Part shown: piece by piece, positions 1-7,318 of the stretch
Numbering within the stretch: position 1 is the stretch's first letter
Layout of the letters: each line of letters begins with the position of its first letter
Virus record (IMG/VR): IMGVR_UViG_3300047557_000022
Coordinates: 1 to 21,806 of that record
Reading direction: 5' to 3' (one strand)
Length of the DNA stretch: 21,806 nt
Origin: a virus
Notes under the pieces: generated by a model
The model's input: the letters and a program-made list of their open reading frames with translations, nothing else
Told to the model about the DNA's origin: nothing
Database searches by the model: none
Translations under genes and position numbers: made by a program

Positions 1-2006
1 ACTTGGGTCACAGGAGCGGAGACCCCACCAAGCCCTTCTGACTCTCTTTGAATAACATCAGCTAACGACTCACCACCAGCAACAGTGTCCCTTCTCAAAG
101 GAACTTCGCCCGGGATAGTTCCCGGGACTGGTTGCCTTGAAGGCTGATTCGGGTCAGAAATTAACGTCTCTCTCTGAATCGGCACTTCGCCCGAGGCAGA
201 ACCCGGCACGATCTGTCTTGAAGGCTGGTTAGGATCAGAGATCAGCTCTTCTCTCGTGATAGGAGGGCCAACATCAACAACGATTCCGCCGGTCGTTGTG
301 TCAAACGTCGGCAACGTTGAGGGCAACCTCGGGCCGGTAAAATCAGACGGCCCACGGGCTGTTACACCAGAGGGAGGAATAATTAGCCCCGTCTCCGGAT
401 CAAACGCTAGTTGCGGGAAGTCGCCAAAGAACGTTTCTCTGCGGAACGGGATCTCTGCGCCTGTAACCCCAGTAGGAAGCACAACCGTAGGAGGCGATAC
501 CGCTTCTGTAGATACCGGAGTAGAGGGGGTAACCGGAGAAACGTCCGGAGAAGGCTTAAACCCAAGGTCGTCAATCATGGGCTGATCTTGGACGCCGAGT
601 TGATAGCCGAAGTCTTCCGGTTGTGCCGCAGTCGGCTGTTTCAGCGTCTTAGCAAACTCCGACTGAACGTTCGATATTGCGCTCTGGATCAACGCTTGAT
701 CTAGCGGCTTACCAGACAATGCAGCACTCAAAGCACTAGTAACGAGCGTCTTTTGCCCCGGATCAAGGTCAACAAACTTCTTGCCGTCAACGTTGATCTG
801 AGACGCACCAAGCGTTACCGCTCCTTGCAAAGCAGCAGCAGAGATCCTGTCCGACAACGACCCCGGCTGACTTAATCCCGCTTGAATAGCTTCAGTGATT
901 GCTAGCTTTGTCTTGGGATCCTTGATGTCGCTAAACCCCGGGATGCTTCCAGTAACAAGGTTCAATGCTTCACCAGCCGCTGCGCCCATAGCCGCTTCAG
1001 AAACATCCTGACCTAAGACCGCAGCCCGGGTCATTGCTGTACCCATCGACTGCGCGAACTTCTGACCCGCAGGCGAGTCAAAGATGCCTTTAGCAGTGTC
1101 CCCGATGATGTCGCCCATCTGAGCGCCAAGGTATGTTCCTGCGCTCGCTAGAACGCCCTGCTTAACGTCTCCCGTTAATACAGTCGTGAGAACACCAGAG
1201 CCAATAGCCCCGAGGGCAGCAGCAGACATCCCTTGAGCGGCGGCAGTACCAAGAGCCGCCTCTACAACAAACGATCCAATTGCTTGTCCGACACCGGGCA
1301 TCATTAAAGATGCAACCGCTACCATCGGAGCTATGTCTTTAATGTCAAAGTCAGAGCTTGACGGGCCGGGTGTCGTATAAAACACCGGAAGGCCATCAAC
1401 CATTGAGATGTTCAGAGACGTATTTTTCCCAGCGAACGTCCCGCCAAAGATGTACTGATTATCGTCTGGAGCAATCGTATTGACTGCGTAGTAATACTGA
1501 GCATCGTCGCCTTGCTTTAGAGGCTCACCAGTACGCTTGTTATAGATCTGCTTGCCAGTGGTTACCCCATCCTCTTGAACGAGCCTCTCACCAATCTCGC
1601 TCAGATCTCGAATGCCGCTTCTTACAAGCCTACTCGCCATGTAGGAGGTGGCACTATCAATACCTCCAATAGCGCCAAGATCGCCTCCGTAATACTTTTC
1701 TGTCCCTAAAGTATTCCTTTGATTTGCAATTTGTTTGGCTAATTTATTGGTGTAGTAGTCTTCCCCAAGCTCTGCGCCTAAGTCTAAATTGAGATTGCGG
1801 GCGCTCTGAGCAGCCGCTAAAAGCTGATTTTCACTTAATGACGTTGTTGTATATTTAGAAAACAGATTTCTAAACCCAAGCAACTCTTCCTCTGAAGGCT
1901 TTTGGCCTGCAAAGTAAATTTCCTCCATCCGCTGCAATATTGGTGCTTTTGGCTTATCCCCGGTATACCCCGCTCCGGGGGCTGGAGGCCCGTAAATCTC
2001 TGCCAT
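1..2006 (-). CDS. Large Ala/Gly-rich virion protein, C-terminus off the left edge (partial)
   Basis: The reading frame is open from an ATG at 2006 to the window edge, giving 668 visible residues with no stop. A GAGG ribosome-binding motif lies about 10 nt upstream, and the start is 2 nt after the TAG of the preceding gene. The N-terminus (about residues 1-215) is a soluble region rich in Tyr and Asn with the patch GGTFAGKNTSLNISMVDGLP. Residues about 220-355 are strongly Ala/Gly/Val-rich and hydrophobic. Residues about 500-640 are Pro/Thr-rich and contain two tandem 27-aa repeats. Position after the nozzle gene and the hydrophobic centre suggest an internal virion or DNA-ejection protein, or a distal tail protein. 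That role is inference; I see no lysozyme or transglycosylase motif in the visible part. Confidence 0.8.
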   Translation of the reverse strand, partial: MAEIYGPPAPGAGYTGDKPKAPILQRMEEIYFAGQKPSEEELLGFRNLFSKYTTTSLSENQLLAAAQSARNLNLDLGAELGEDYYTNKLAKQIANQRNTLGTEKYYGGDLGAIGGIDSATSYMASRLVRSGIRDLSEIGERLVQEDGVTTGKQIYNKRTGEPLKQGDDAQYYYAVNTIAPDDNQYIFGGTFAGKNTSLNISMVDGLPVFYTTPGPSSSDFDIKDIAPMVAVASLMMPGVGQAIGSFVVEAALGTAAAQGMSAAALGAIGSGVLTTVLTGDVKQGVLASAGTYLGAQMGDIIGDTAKGIFDSPAGQKFAQSMGTAMTRAAVLGQDVSEAAMGAAAGEALNLVTGSIPGFSDIKDPKTKLAITEAIQAGLSQPGSLSDRISAAALQGAVTLGASQINVDGKKFVDLDPGQKTLVTSALSAALSGKPLDQALIQSAISNVQSEFAKTLKQPTAAQPEDFGYQLGVQDQPMIDDLGFKPSPDVSPVTPSTPVSTEAVSPPTVVLPTGVTGAEIPFRRETFFGDFPQLAFDPETGLIIPPSGVTARGPSDFTGPRLPSTLPTFDTTTGGIVVDVGPPITREELISDPNQPSRQIVPGSASGEVPIQRETLISDPNQPSRQPVPGTIPGEVPLRRDTVAGGESLADVIQRESEGLGGVSAPVTQ
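90..251 (-). repeat. Two tandem 81-bp (27-aa) protein-coding repeats
   Basis: Two consecutive in-frame units (171-251 and 90-170) encode the shared core LISDPNQPSRQ, then VPG and GEVP, ending in R. The codons differ between copies (for example gat-cct-aac against gac-ccg-aat for Asp-Pro-Asn), so the repeat is conserved at protein level and is not a recent DNA duplication. Looser related segments lie on both sides, with EIPFRRETFFGD upstream in the protein and VPLRRDT at the end of the second unit. Confidence 0.8.
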
Positions 2007-2008
2007 CT

Positions 2009-2263
2009 CTATGTCCTCGGGTTTACTGCCGCTAACAATGCCGCAGCCCAGTCAAACCAATCATCATAGTCATCCGTGTTAGGGATGGCTTCATTCGTAA
2101 ACACATCAATCGCTTTTAAGCCGTTACCCCAGAGCTTCCAGTCTGTGTTCTGATCGGGGATAGCTAACTGCTGGGCAGCATACTGCTCCACCATCAAACA
2201 AGCCCATGACTCAAAGGTATGAAACCTCGGGTCATAGACAAGCGGTGACTCGGTACTAGCCAT
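2009..2263 (-). CDS. Conserved small phage protein, 84 aa, unknown function
   Basis: An acidic, Trp-rich 84-aa protein. I chose the ATG at 2263 because it forms a TGATG overlap with the stop of the nozzle gene; the TTG one codon upstream is a less likely start. The central segment (FESWACLMVEQYAAQQLAIP, then a DWKLWGNGLKAID stretch) resembles, from memory, a short protein that commonly follows the nozzle gene in aquatic phages. No signal peptide, membrane segment or catalytic motif is visible. The tight coupling between two tail genes suggests a minor virion component or assembly factor. This role is inferred from context only. Confidence 0.8.
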   Translation of the reverse strand: MASTESPLVYDPRFHTFESWACLMVEQYAAQQLAIPDQNTDWKLWGNGLKAIDVFTNEAIPNTDDYDDWFDWAAALLAAVNPRT

Positions 2264-4491
2264 CAATAACCTCTTACGTCACCCGTCTCGCCATTCAGGA
2301 TCACTCGGCCTAACTGATAGTCCCCACCGGCAACATTAGAGACGAACCTTAACCTCAGCTCTCGTCTCTGTTCTTTCATGTCAATCTTGTTTGTCGTGGA
2401 GTCGAACGTATACGGCCCGGTAGTCTTATCTTCAGACTGAGCATAAGGTCTACCAGTAACGTATAGATCCATCGTTCCTTCTAAGAGGAAGTCAGGCTCT
2501 ACCCTCTCTATCCTCAGCCACTTATTCACACCTTCCATAGCCGGTTGAGACGGGCCACCAGACACCCAGCCAAGATCATTCGTCTCAAAGTAGCTCTCAA
2601 TAGCCTCTACGTTCTGGCCGTCAATCGCGTCTACCCCAATTTCATGTTGATAGATCTGAATGCGGTTCGGAGGAAGAGAGAAGGTAAGCGATACAGATCC
2701 AGTCCCGGTAGCCGCTTGAGACATCTCAATCGCTTGTGCGTAGATATCTGTCACAGGAATAGAGAACCCCGACCCGCCGCCAAGAAGGGCGTCATCTACT
2801 TCTAAGACATCCCCTACTTGATACGCAGCACCGCGGTTCACAATCGTTACGGTTGTAACGACTCCACCCGAAACACCGATATCAGCAGTCGCATTAGCGC
2901 CAGATCCCGTAGTAAAAGGGATGTCTGTATACGAACCATCCGCATACCCAGATCCCGGGGTGATTGATCCTAGCGTCTTAATGTTGGAACTCGTAACAGC
3001 AACAACAGAAGTCCCCGTGGGAATATTAGAACCAGAGATAACCTGTCTTAAAGCTACTTGAATGTTGTAGGTGTCTAGGAAGATAAACTCACTTCCTGAA
3101 TTTACGGGCATGGTTTCCGTAAACACCGTAGTGGCAGGCAGCGTATTCCAACTAGCCTCTACAGGATAGGCAAAGACCTGCGAGAAGTATCCAGCAGATC
3201 TCCTAGCTCCTAAAGCCTGCCCAGCGTCATACCAAGTCTGTTCCCGAACGTTATAGATGATGGCATCCGTACACTCGGTCGCATCACCTCTAGGATAAAA
3301 CCACCAGATTTCCCCATATCGAGGAACCTTAGTAACCCAGACCTTCTGTCTCTGGTTGTAGTTCAGGTTGTCAAAGAACCAGTTCTGGTTCATCGAGTTT
3401 GGAATCTCTTTCACGGTTCCGTTATAAAGCAGGAACCTATCAACCCCGCACCAGTAATAGATGCCGTCATACTCAATCACGCTCTGTGACGACATGATCG
3501 ATGTCTGAGAAGAGATGATGTCGTACCGCCAGAAGGTAGGCGTAGCAAAGTTAGCCGTCCCCGGGACACCTAAGTTTGTAGGCGCATAGGACACCCTAAC
3601 TAGGGAATCTAGGCTCCAAAACAACCCAGACGGAGAGTTAGAGCCACCTCGAACCGGAAGCCCTTGTACGATCTTTCCAGTGGCTACGTTGACCGAGTTC
3701 GCATCACTTGATACCCAGTCATTCGTATTACCGGCAGAACAGTTCCTGATAAGCCCGTTGTTGCCGAAGACAAACAGGTAGGGATGAAGCGAAACCACCC
3801 CGCCTGAGACCTCAACGTTATTGTTGAACGTAGCAGTCACAGTCGCCGAAGCGGTCGCATTATTGGACATCGTTACAGTAGTGCCGACAACCGATACCAC
3901 CGTAGTATTCGCAGGAATCCCGGCTCCTGTGATTGTCTGACCCGCTCCGATAAGAGGGTTAGAGACAGCAAGCGTAAGAGTCGGGCTGAGGTTAGTCGTC
4001 GTTACCGAATCGGTAAAGACGCCAATCTGACTCATTGAGGTTCCAGTGATGTTCCCAATGAGTACAGGAGTATTGTTGTCAGAGTCAATCGCCTGAAGGT
4101 TCTGCCCGGGATGAGCTACGATAGTCTGAACCCCAGAGCCTCCAACGTCATAGAACCCGTCAAACTGCCACATATTCAGATCTGAGGCAGTGAAGTTAGA
4201 CAGGGAAAACTCTGCAATCCCCGCTCCAACTCCGTTGTCATCAATCGTCAGAACTTCTAGACCGTTGTTATATCCAGAAAAGATCGACGTAAAAGAGTTC
4301 TGAGCATTCACCCAGATACCTCTAGATGGCCCGATCATCTGATCTGAGATAACACGATATCCCAGCATCTTACGAGGGCGGCCTCTTTGAAACCTTACCC
4401 AACGACCATCGTTGTAGTAAAGCTTGTCAAATAACGTCCCGTCCCTCTGAATGCCGGGTTTCGTATCTAACGCAAAGACTTTCTGCGTCAT
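2263..4491 (-). CDS. Tail nozzle / tubular-B-like protein (P22 gp10 / T7 gp12-like) with inserted domains, 742 aa
   Basis: The N-terminus (FALDTKPGIQRDGTLFD, then GRWVRFQRGRPRKMLGYR) is a pattern I associate with the large nozzle or hub protein of short-tailed phages. Aromatic-rich segments such as YDGIYYWCGVDRFLLYNG and YGEIWWFYPRG look like beta-propeller blades. Family members are usually about 470-550 aa; this one is longer because of two apparent insertions. The first is an Ig-like module at about residues 160-222. The second, about residues 455-603, appears to contain another domain inside it. Without them the core is about 530 aa. The start overlaps the upstream stop by ATGA. The protein would form the distal part of the short tail through which DNA exits. 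The assignment rests on recalled family resemblance and gene order. Confidence 0.75.
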   Translation of the reverse strand: MTQKVFALDTKPGIQRDGTLFDKLYYNDGRWVRFQRGRPRKMLGYRVISDQMIGPSRGIWVNAQNSFTSIFSGYNNGLEVLTIDDNGVGAGIAEFSLSNFTASDLNMWQFDGFYDVGGSGVQTIVAHPGQNLQAIDSDNNTPVLIGNITGTSMSQIGVFTDSVTTTNLSPTLTLAVSNPLIGAGQTITGAGIPANTTVVSVVGTTVTMSNNATASATVTATFNNNVEVSGGVVSLHPYLFVFGNNGLIRNCSAGNTNDWVSSDANSVNVATGKIVQGLPVRGGSNSPSGLFWSLDSLVRVSYAPTNLGVPGTANFATPTFWRYDIISSQTSIMSSQSVIEYDGIYYWCGVDRFLLYNGTVKEIPNSMNQNWFFDNLNYNQRQKVWVTKVPRYGEIWWFYPRGDATECTDAIIYNVREQTWYDAGQALGARRSAGYFSQVFAYPVEASWNTLPATTVFTETMPVNSGSEFIFLDTYNIQVALRQVISGSNIPTGTSVVAVTSSNIKTLGSITPGSGYADGSYTDIPFTTGSGANATADIGVSGGVVTTVTIVNRGAAYQVGDVLEVDDALLGGGSGFSIPVTDIYAQAIEMSQAATGTGSVSLTFSLPPNRIQIYQHEIGVDAIDGQNVEAIESYFETNDLGWVSGGPSQPAMEGVNKWLRIERVEPDFLLEGTMDLYVTGRPYAQSEDKTTGPYTFDSTTNKIDMKEQRRELRLRFVSNVAGGDYQLGRVILNGETGDVRGY

Positions 4492-5744
4492 GTGAACAAC
4501 CCGCCAGAAATCCCGCCTGTAGTACCGGAACCAAACGTTCCAGTACCGTTAATCGTCAACCCCGTAGCCGTCAGACCAAACCTCTTAGTGCCTAGAATAG
4601 AGATTCCAAACTCTCCAGATCCCGGCCTGTAGATACCCGTATTCGTCTCTGTCGCAAAGTTCAACGCCGGAGCTGCTACCGTCCCGTCTACTAGGGAGAC
4701 ATTAGAGGCACCCGCAGCAATTGTTGAAGCGTTGTAGAGATTTACCGAGTCGCAGAGGAGAATGACTTGCTGACCCGCCGGAACCGTAGCAACTGCGGCT
4801 CCCGATACACCCGTTGTAAAGGTGATCTGGTAGTTCGACACCCCACCATCGGTCTGGTTCGTGATGTAGTAAACCTGAATGGTCTCTGGAAGGACAACAG
4901 TGACGTTGTTCGTAAGAGTCCCGGTGTACTTCTGAACCACATTGGCAGCTTCCGATGCAGTCAACGTGTACGATCCCGTTGTAACCGCTTTCGTCAATTG
5001 CGTAAAGTTGAACTGCGTTGAACGACCAAGACCTACGGTATACCAACCACCTCCTGAAGAAATAATGACAGCCGAGTCAGCAGGCTGCATCGCTAAAGAC
5101 GCAGTTGCATTGATAAGCTGACCGCCAGTCGGAGATATTGTCAGGGTTCCCGTTCCTCCGTTCCTGACTAAGAAGAACCAGTCTTCTCCTACTGTCGCAG
5201 CACTAGGAAGGGTTAGCGTTCCACTACCCCCTGTCCACACATACGCTGATGCTCTATCGCCATCAACCGCCGTGTAGTTAGAGGAAAAAGTGTTGACGTT
5301 ATAGGCTTGGTTGAGAGTCGATCCTATGGCTTTAAGGCCATACCCCTGAAGAACCGCAGCGTCAGCGTTACTTGTTCCTACACCGAAGGCGATCAGCCCC
5401 CACGTTCCTGCGGTCGTAGAGTTCGTCGTGATGTAGACGTACTTAGCCTCACCCGCGGCAATCGTCGTGATCGTGTTGCCGTCATAGTCCGCTAGGGTGA
5501 ACGTATTCGCCCCAACGTTTCTAACTAGAGAATCCTCGCCAACCGAGGCTTGGTTTGCAGGAGGCATCCTTAAAGTCAGGCTACCAGCAGAAGCCGTGAC
5601 GTTCATGATCCTCGCTACATAGTTGTTTGTAGCGGTTCCGTTGATCGGCCACTCTAACGTGGTGTTAGCAGACAACGTGACAGCACGGAACGAAACATCC
5701 GTTGGCTGGATCACGTTGCCATAAAACGGGCTTAGAAAGCTCAT
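4488..5744 (-). CDS. Virion beta-domain repeat protein (fibre or adhesin-like), 418 aa
   Basis: The protein contains three diverged copies of a beta-rich domain of about 95-105 aa, at about residues 18-120, 146-240 and 244-338. Shared features are a LP or MP turn, VGED followed by LVRN in the first two copies, a Gly-Asn/Gly-Gly turn, and an aromatic strand near the end. The C-terminal tail (about 350-418) has a NFATETNTGIYRPGSGEFGI segment like those near the ends of phage tail fibres, and it ends GGISGGLFT. There is no signal peptide or membrane segment. The gene is coupled by ATGA overlaps to the adaptor upstream and the nozzle downstream, so it is probably built into the tail. Its exact role (sheath fibre, adhesin or spacer) is unknown. 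Confidence 0.75.
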   Translation of the reverse strand: MSFLSPFYGNVIQPTDVSFRAVTLSANTTLEWPINGTATNNYVARIMNVTASAGSLTLRMPPANQASVGEDSLVRNVGANTFTLADYDGNTITTIAAGEAKYVYITTNSTTAGTWGLIAFGVGTSNADAAVLQGYGLKAIGSTLNQAYNVNTFSSNYTAVDGDRASAYVWTGGSGTLTLPSAATVGEDWFFLVRNGGTGTLTISPTGGQLINATASLAMQPADSAVIISSGGGWYTVGLGRSTQFNFTQLTKAVTTGSYTLTASEAANVVQKYTGTLTNNVTVVLPETIQVYYITNQTDGGVSNYQITFTTGVSGAAVATVPAGQQVILLCDSVNLYNASTIAAGASNVSLVDGTVAAPALNFATETNTGIYRPGSGEFGISILGTKRFGLTATGLTINGTGTFGSGTTGGISGGLFT

Positions 5745-6373
5745 GAATCCCTCGCTACTGCTTGACGGTCACCAATACGAGAAACATCCTCAGTCTTCAA
5801 CGTATTAACAATCGCTGAATACTGCTGCTGCCACATTGGAATCCGCTCATCATTTTTAAGGAACGGCATCGCTTGTAGAAGAGATCCGTACAGAAGAGCT
5901 TGAGGCGCATACTGAGTAAACCAGTTAGTCTGGTTAGAAGAGTCCAACGGCTGAACCCGCTCGTAGTACAGCACCTCATACGCATAGTCATCGTCCGGCG
6001 TCGGGGCGATCAACCAGTGCGTATAGTCGTAATCACAGTAAAACAAAGGAACATCTTGGCTTGCAGGGTCAGGCCAGTATTCCCTCAGATACTCGTACTT
6101 CCTGAGAAGGATAGGATTCCTCTCCCCCGCTACGGTGACGTTCATCGATACCGTCTTTCTCCAGCGAGCAGGCTTATCAATGATGGCTTCACCCTGAACC
6201 ATCGTGCTCGTGGCTACCGTAAGGTTTCCAAGGAACTTCAGATCCGCAGCTAGAACCTGCTCCGCGAGACCGATAAAAGTAGGAATCTTCTCAATCGTGA
6301 CCGTATCTGTCCGCTCAAGATACTTTTCAATATCCGAGACCAGATTGTCATAGGTCATCATGTAAGCAGGCAT
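5741..6373 (-). CDS. Head-tail adaptor / tail tubular-A-like protein, 210 aa
   Basis: A soluble protein with a helical N-terminus (MTYDNLVSDIEKYLERTD), a central beta region (PARWRKTVSMNVTV) and a helical C-terminus (PQALLYGSLLQAMPFLKNDE, then WQQQYSAIVNTLK). This order and the C-terminal 'alanine-leucine helix, PFLKNDER, YxxxxxxL' pattern fit the adaptor proteins that sit below the portal in short-tailed phages. I chose the ATG at 6373, which makes a TGATG overlap with the preceding stop; an upstream in-frame GTG at 6379 would add two residues. The next gene starts inside its stop codon (ATGA). It probably links the portal to the nozzle. A second adaptor-like gene lies at 14809-15882, so the division of labour is unclear. 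Confidence 0.75.
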   Translation of the reverse strand: MPAYMMTYDNLVSDIEKYLERTDTVTIEKIPTFIGLAEQVLAADLKFLGNLTVATSTMVQGEAIIDKPARWRKTVSMNVTVAGERNPILLRKYEYLREYWPDPASQDVPLFYCDYDYTHWLIAPTPDDDYAYEVLYYERVQPLDSSNQTNWFTQYAPQALLYGSLLQAMPFLKNDERIPMWQQQYSAIVNTLKTEDVSRIGDRQAVARDS

Positions 6374-6765
6374 CACCACACCTTTTTCTTAATAGATTCA
6401 GGCTGCGGGACATACTGTTTACCTTGCCGCATCCCATCACGCTTTGCTCGCGTAGTAGCGGCATATTCCGAAGCGGTTAGCTTCTCTCGTGCTGCTTTAG
6501 GTAGATACCGCTCACCCGTAGCCTCAGAACCCTGCGTAGATGGCTTTCCAGATCGTGTACCCCAATCCTCACGAGTCCATCTAGATAATGAATTGTCCGC
6601 TTTTTTTGGCCCTTTGTAACCACCCCCAGAAGCTTTGTACTTCTGAGTAGCTAATTGGGCCTTCCTCGCTGACCATTGACCCGGACTACCCCCCTTCCCA
6701 GAAGCTTTGACTTGAGAAACTATTCTCTTCCACTTCTCAGGATTGGACTTAACCGCGGAGGTCAT
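6373..6765 (-). CDS. Small basic conserved phage protein (DUF5872-like from memory), 130 aa
   Basis: A lysine-rich protein with KASGKGGSPGQWSARKAQLA near residue 25 and a GGGYKGP turn. Further on it has SRWTREDWGTRSGKPS and ATGERYLPKAAREKLTASEY. I recall this 'GGxPGxWSARKAQ ... RWxxEDWxT ... YLPKxA' pattern as a widespread family of unknown function in phages and some other large viruses (I believe DUF5872, not verified). No membrane segment or catalytic motif is visible. The high positive charge would allow binding to nucleic acid or to an acidic protein, but that is inference. The start overlaps the preceding stop (ATGA), and the stop overlaps the next start (TGATG), so translation is probably coupled on both sides. 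Confidence 0.8.
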   Translation of the reverse strand: MTSAVKSNPEKWKRIVSQVKASGKGGSPGQWSARKAQLATQKYKASGGGYKGPKKADNSLSRWTREDWGTRSGKPSTQGSEATGERYLPKAAREKLTASEYAATTRAKRDGMRQGKQYVPQPESIKKKVW

Positions 6766-6983
6766 TTGTCTACCTTGCCATCCAGTTTGTCAAAGATCCT
6801 AGCTAACATTCCCTTGATGTCTGCTATGTCAGACCTGTAGTCGTCTCTAGAGACATACTGAAGGGGCATATCCTGTATCCGATCTTCTATTCGGATGATC
6901 GAGCGCGAAAGGGAGTTGAGAATCCAACCCCCGCACGCGCCCGCGACCCCAAAAGCGATGTTAATCAGGGTCTGTGAATCCAT
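6762..6983 (-). CDS. Small N-terminally anchored membrane protein, 73 aa
   Basis: One hydrophobic N-terminal segment (about residues 5-25, with INIAFGVAGACGGWIL) is followed by a charged, probably helical tail ending IKGMLARIFDKLDGKVDK. The middle 'MPLQYVSRDDYRSDI' resembles, from memory, a conserved small protein of aquatic phages placed near the lysis genes. The architecture (anchor plus helical tail) would suit an accessory lysis factor or a spanin-like protein, but it is short for an inner-membrane spanin and no partner lipoprotein is seen nearby. The ATG shares its A with the TAA of the gene before it (TAATG), and the stop overlaps the next ATG. Confidence 0.75.
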   Translation of the reverse strand: MDSQTLINIAFGVAGACGGWILNSLSRSIIRIEDRIQDMPLQYVSRDDYRSDIADIKGMLARIFDKLDGKVDK

Positions 6984-7144
6984 TAAAAGCTCCGCAGTGT
7001 CTTAGCAAGACGCGCCCTTTGACCAAGCTTCTTAGAGGCCGCTTCCAGCTTCTTCATTGGGATCTTCTTACCTTCCTTGACGCCTAGTTGCTCACGAAGA
7101 GCATTTGGCTTTTTGATAGCTTTCTGGATCCACTTTTCAGCCAT
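6983..7144 (-). CDS. Small basic conserved phage protein, 53 aa
   Basis: A 53-aa open frame beginning MAEKWIQKAIKKPNALREQL and continuing with GVKEGKKIP, then a KKLxxASKKLGQRARLAKTL helix. I recognise the 'W-I-xKAIKKPxALRxQLG ... IPxKKL ... RARLAxTL' layout as a common short phage protein, often in structural clusters, with no assigned function. It is strongly basic (about 14 Lys/Arg in 53 residues). The start is 2 nt after the TAA of the 46-aa gene and the stop overlaps the next ATG (TAATG), so it is part of a coupled run of small genes. Function unknown; a role in binding DNA or assisting assembly would be a guess. Confidence 0.75.
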   Translation of the reverse strand: MAEKWIQKAIKKPNALREQLGVKEGKKIPMKKLEAASKKLGQRARLAKTLRSF

Positions 7145-7146
7145 GA

Positions 7147-7287
7147 TTACTCCGCTTGAGGCTCTTCCTTCGGGGCCGCAGCTTGTTGGACACCAGCGAT
7201 GAGGTTAGCAACCTCAACATAGGGCCGACTGCCAAGGTACTGAAGGATGGCGTTAATAAGACTTACAGGTACATTGATCGTTTCCAT
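7147..7287 (-). CDS. Small conserved phage protein, 46 aa
   Basis: The ATG at 7287 follows a GGAG ribosome-binding motif by 6 nt and opens a 46-aa frame: METINVPVSLINAILQYLGS, then RPYVEVANLIAGVQ and an Ala/Pro/Glu-rich tail. The 'LINAxLxYLGxRPYxEVxxLI' pattern is one I recall from many aquatic phages. It is acidic overall, unlike the two basic proteins that follow. No membrane segment. It is the first gene after the lysis cassette and starts a run of four short coupled genes. Function unknown. Confidence 0.7.
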   Translation of the reverse strand: METINVPVSLINAILQYLGSRPYVEVANLIAGVQQAAAPKEEPQAE

Positions 7288-7300
7288 TTGACTCTCCGTT

Positions 7301-7318
7301 ATCGGGGAAGACCCCCAT
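7301..7318 (-). terminator. Possible weak hairpin after the endolysin gene
   Basis: GGGG (7304-7307) and CCCC (7312-7315) can pair around a four-base loop, with two further A-T pairs outside one C-C mismatch. The hairpin overlaps the last base of the endolysin stop codon. There is no following T-run, so it is at most a weak attenuator or RNA-stabilising element. Confidence 0.25.

Noticed and set aside
256-704. Plus-strand frames of 109 and 97 aa near the left edge
   Set aside because: They lie opposite the large left-edge minus-strand gene, which has coupled start context and a coherent protein sequence; the plus frames do not.
4702-5046. 114-aa minus-strand frame inside the 418-aa gene
   Set aside because: An alternative frame of the beta-domain gene; no independent start signals and no recognisable protein features.
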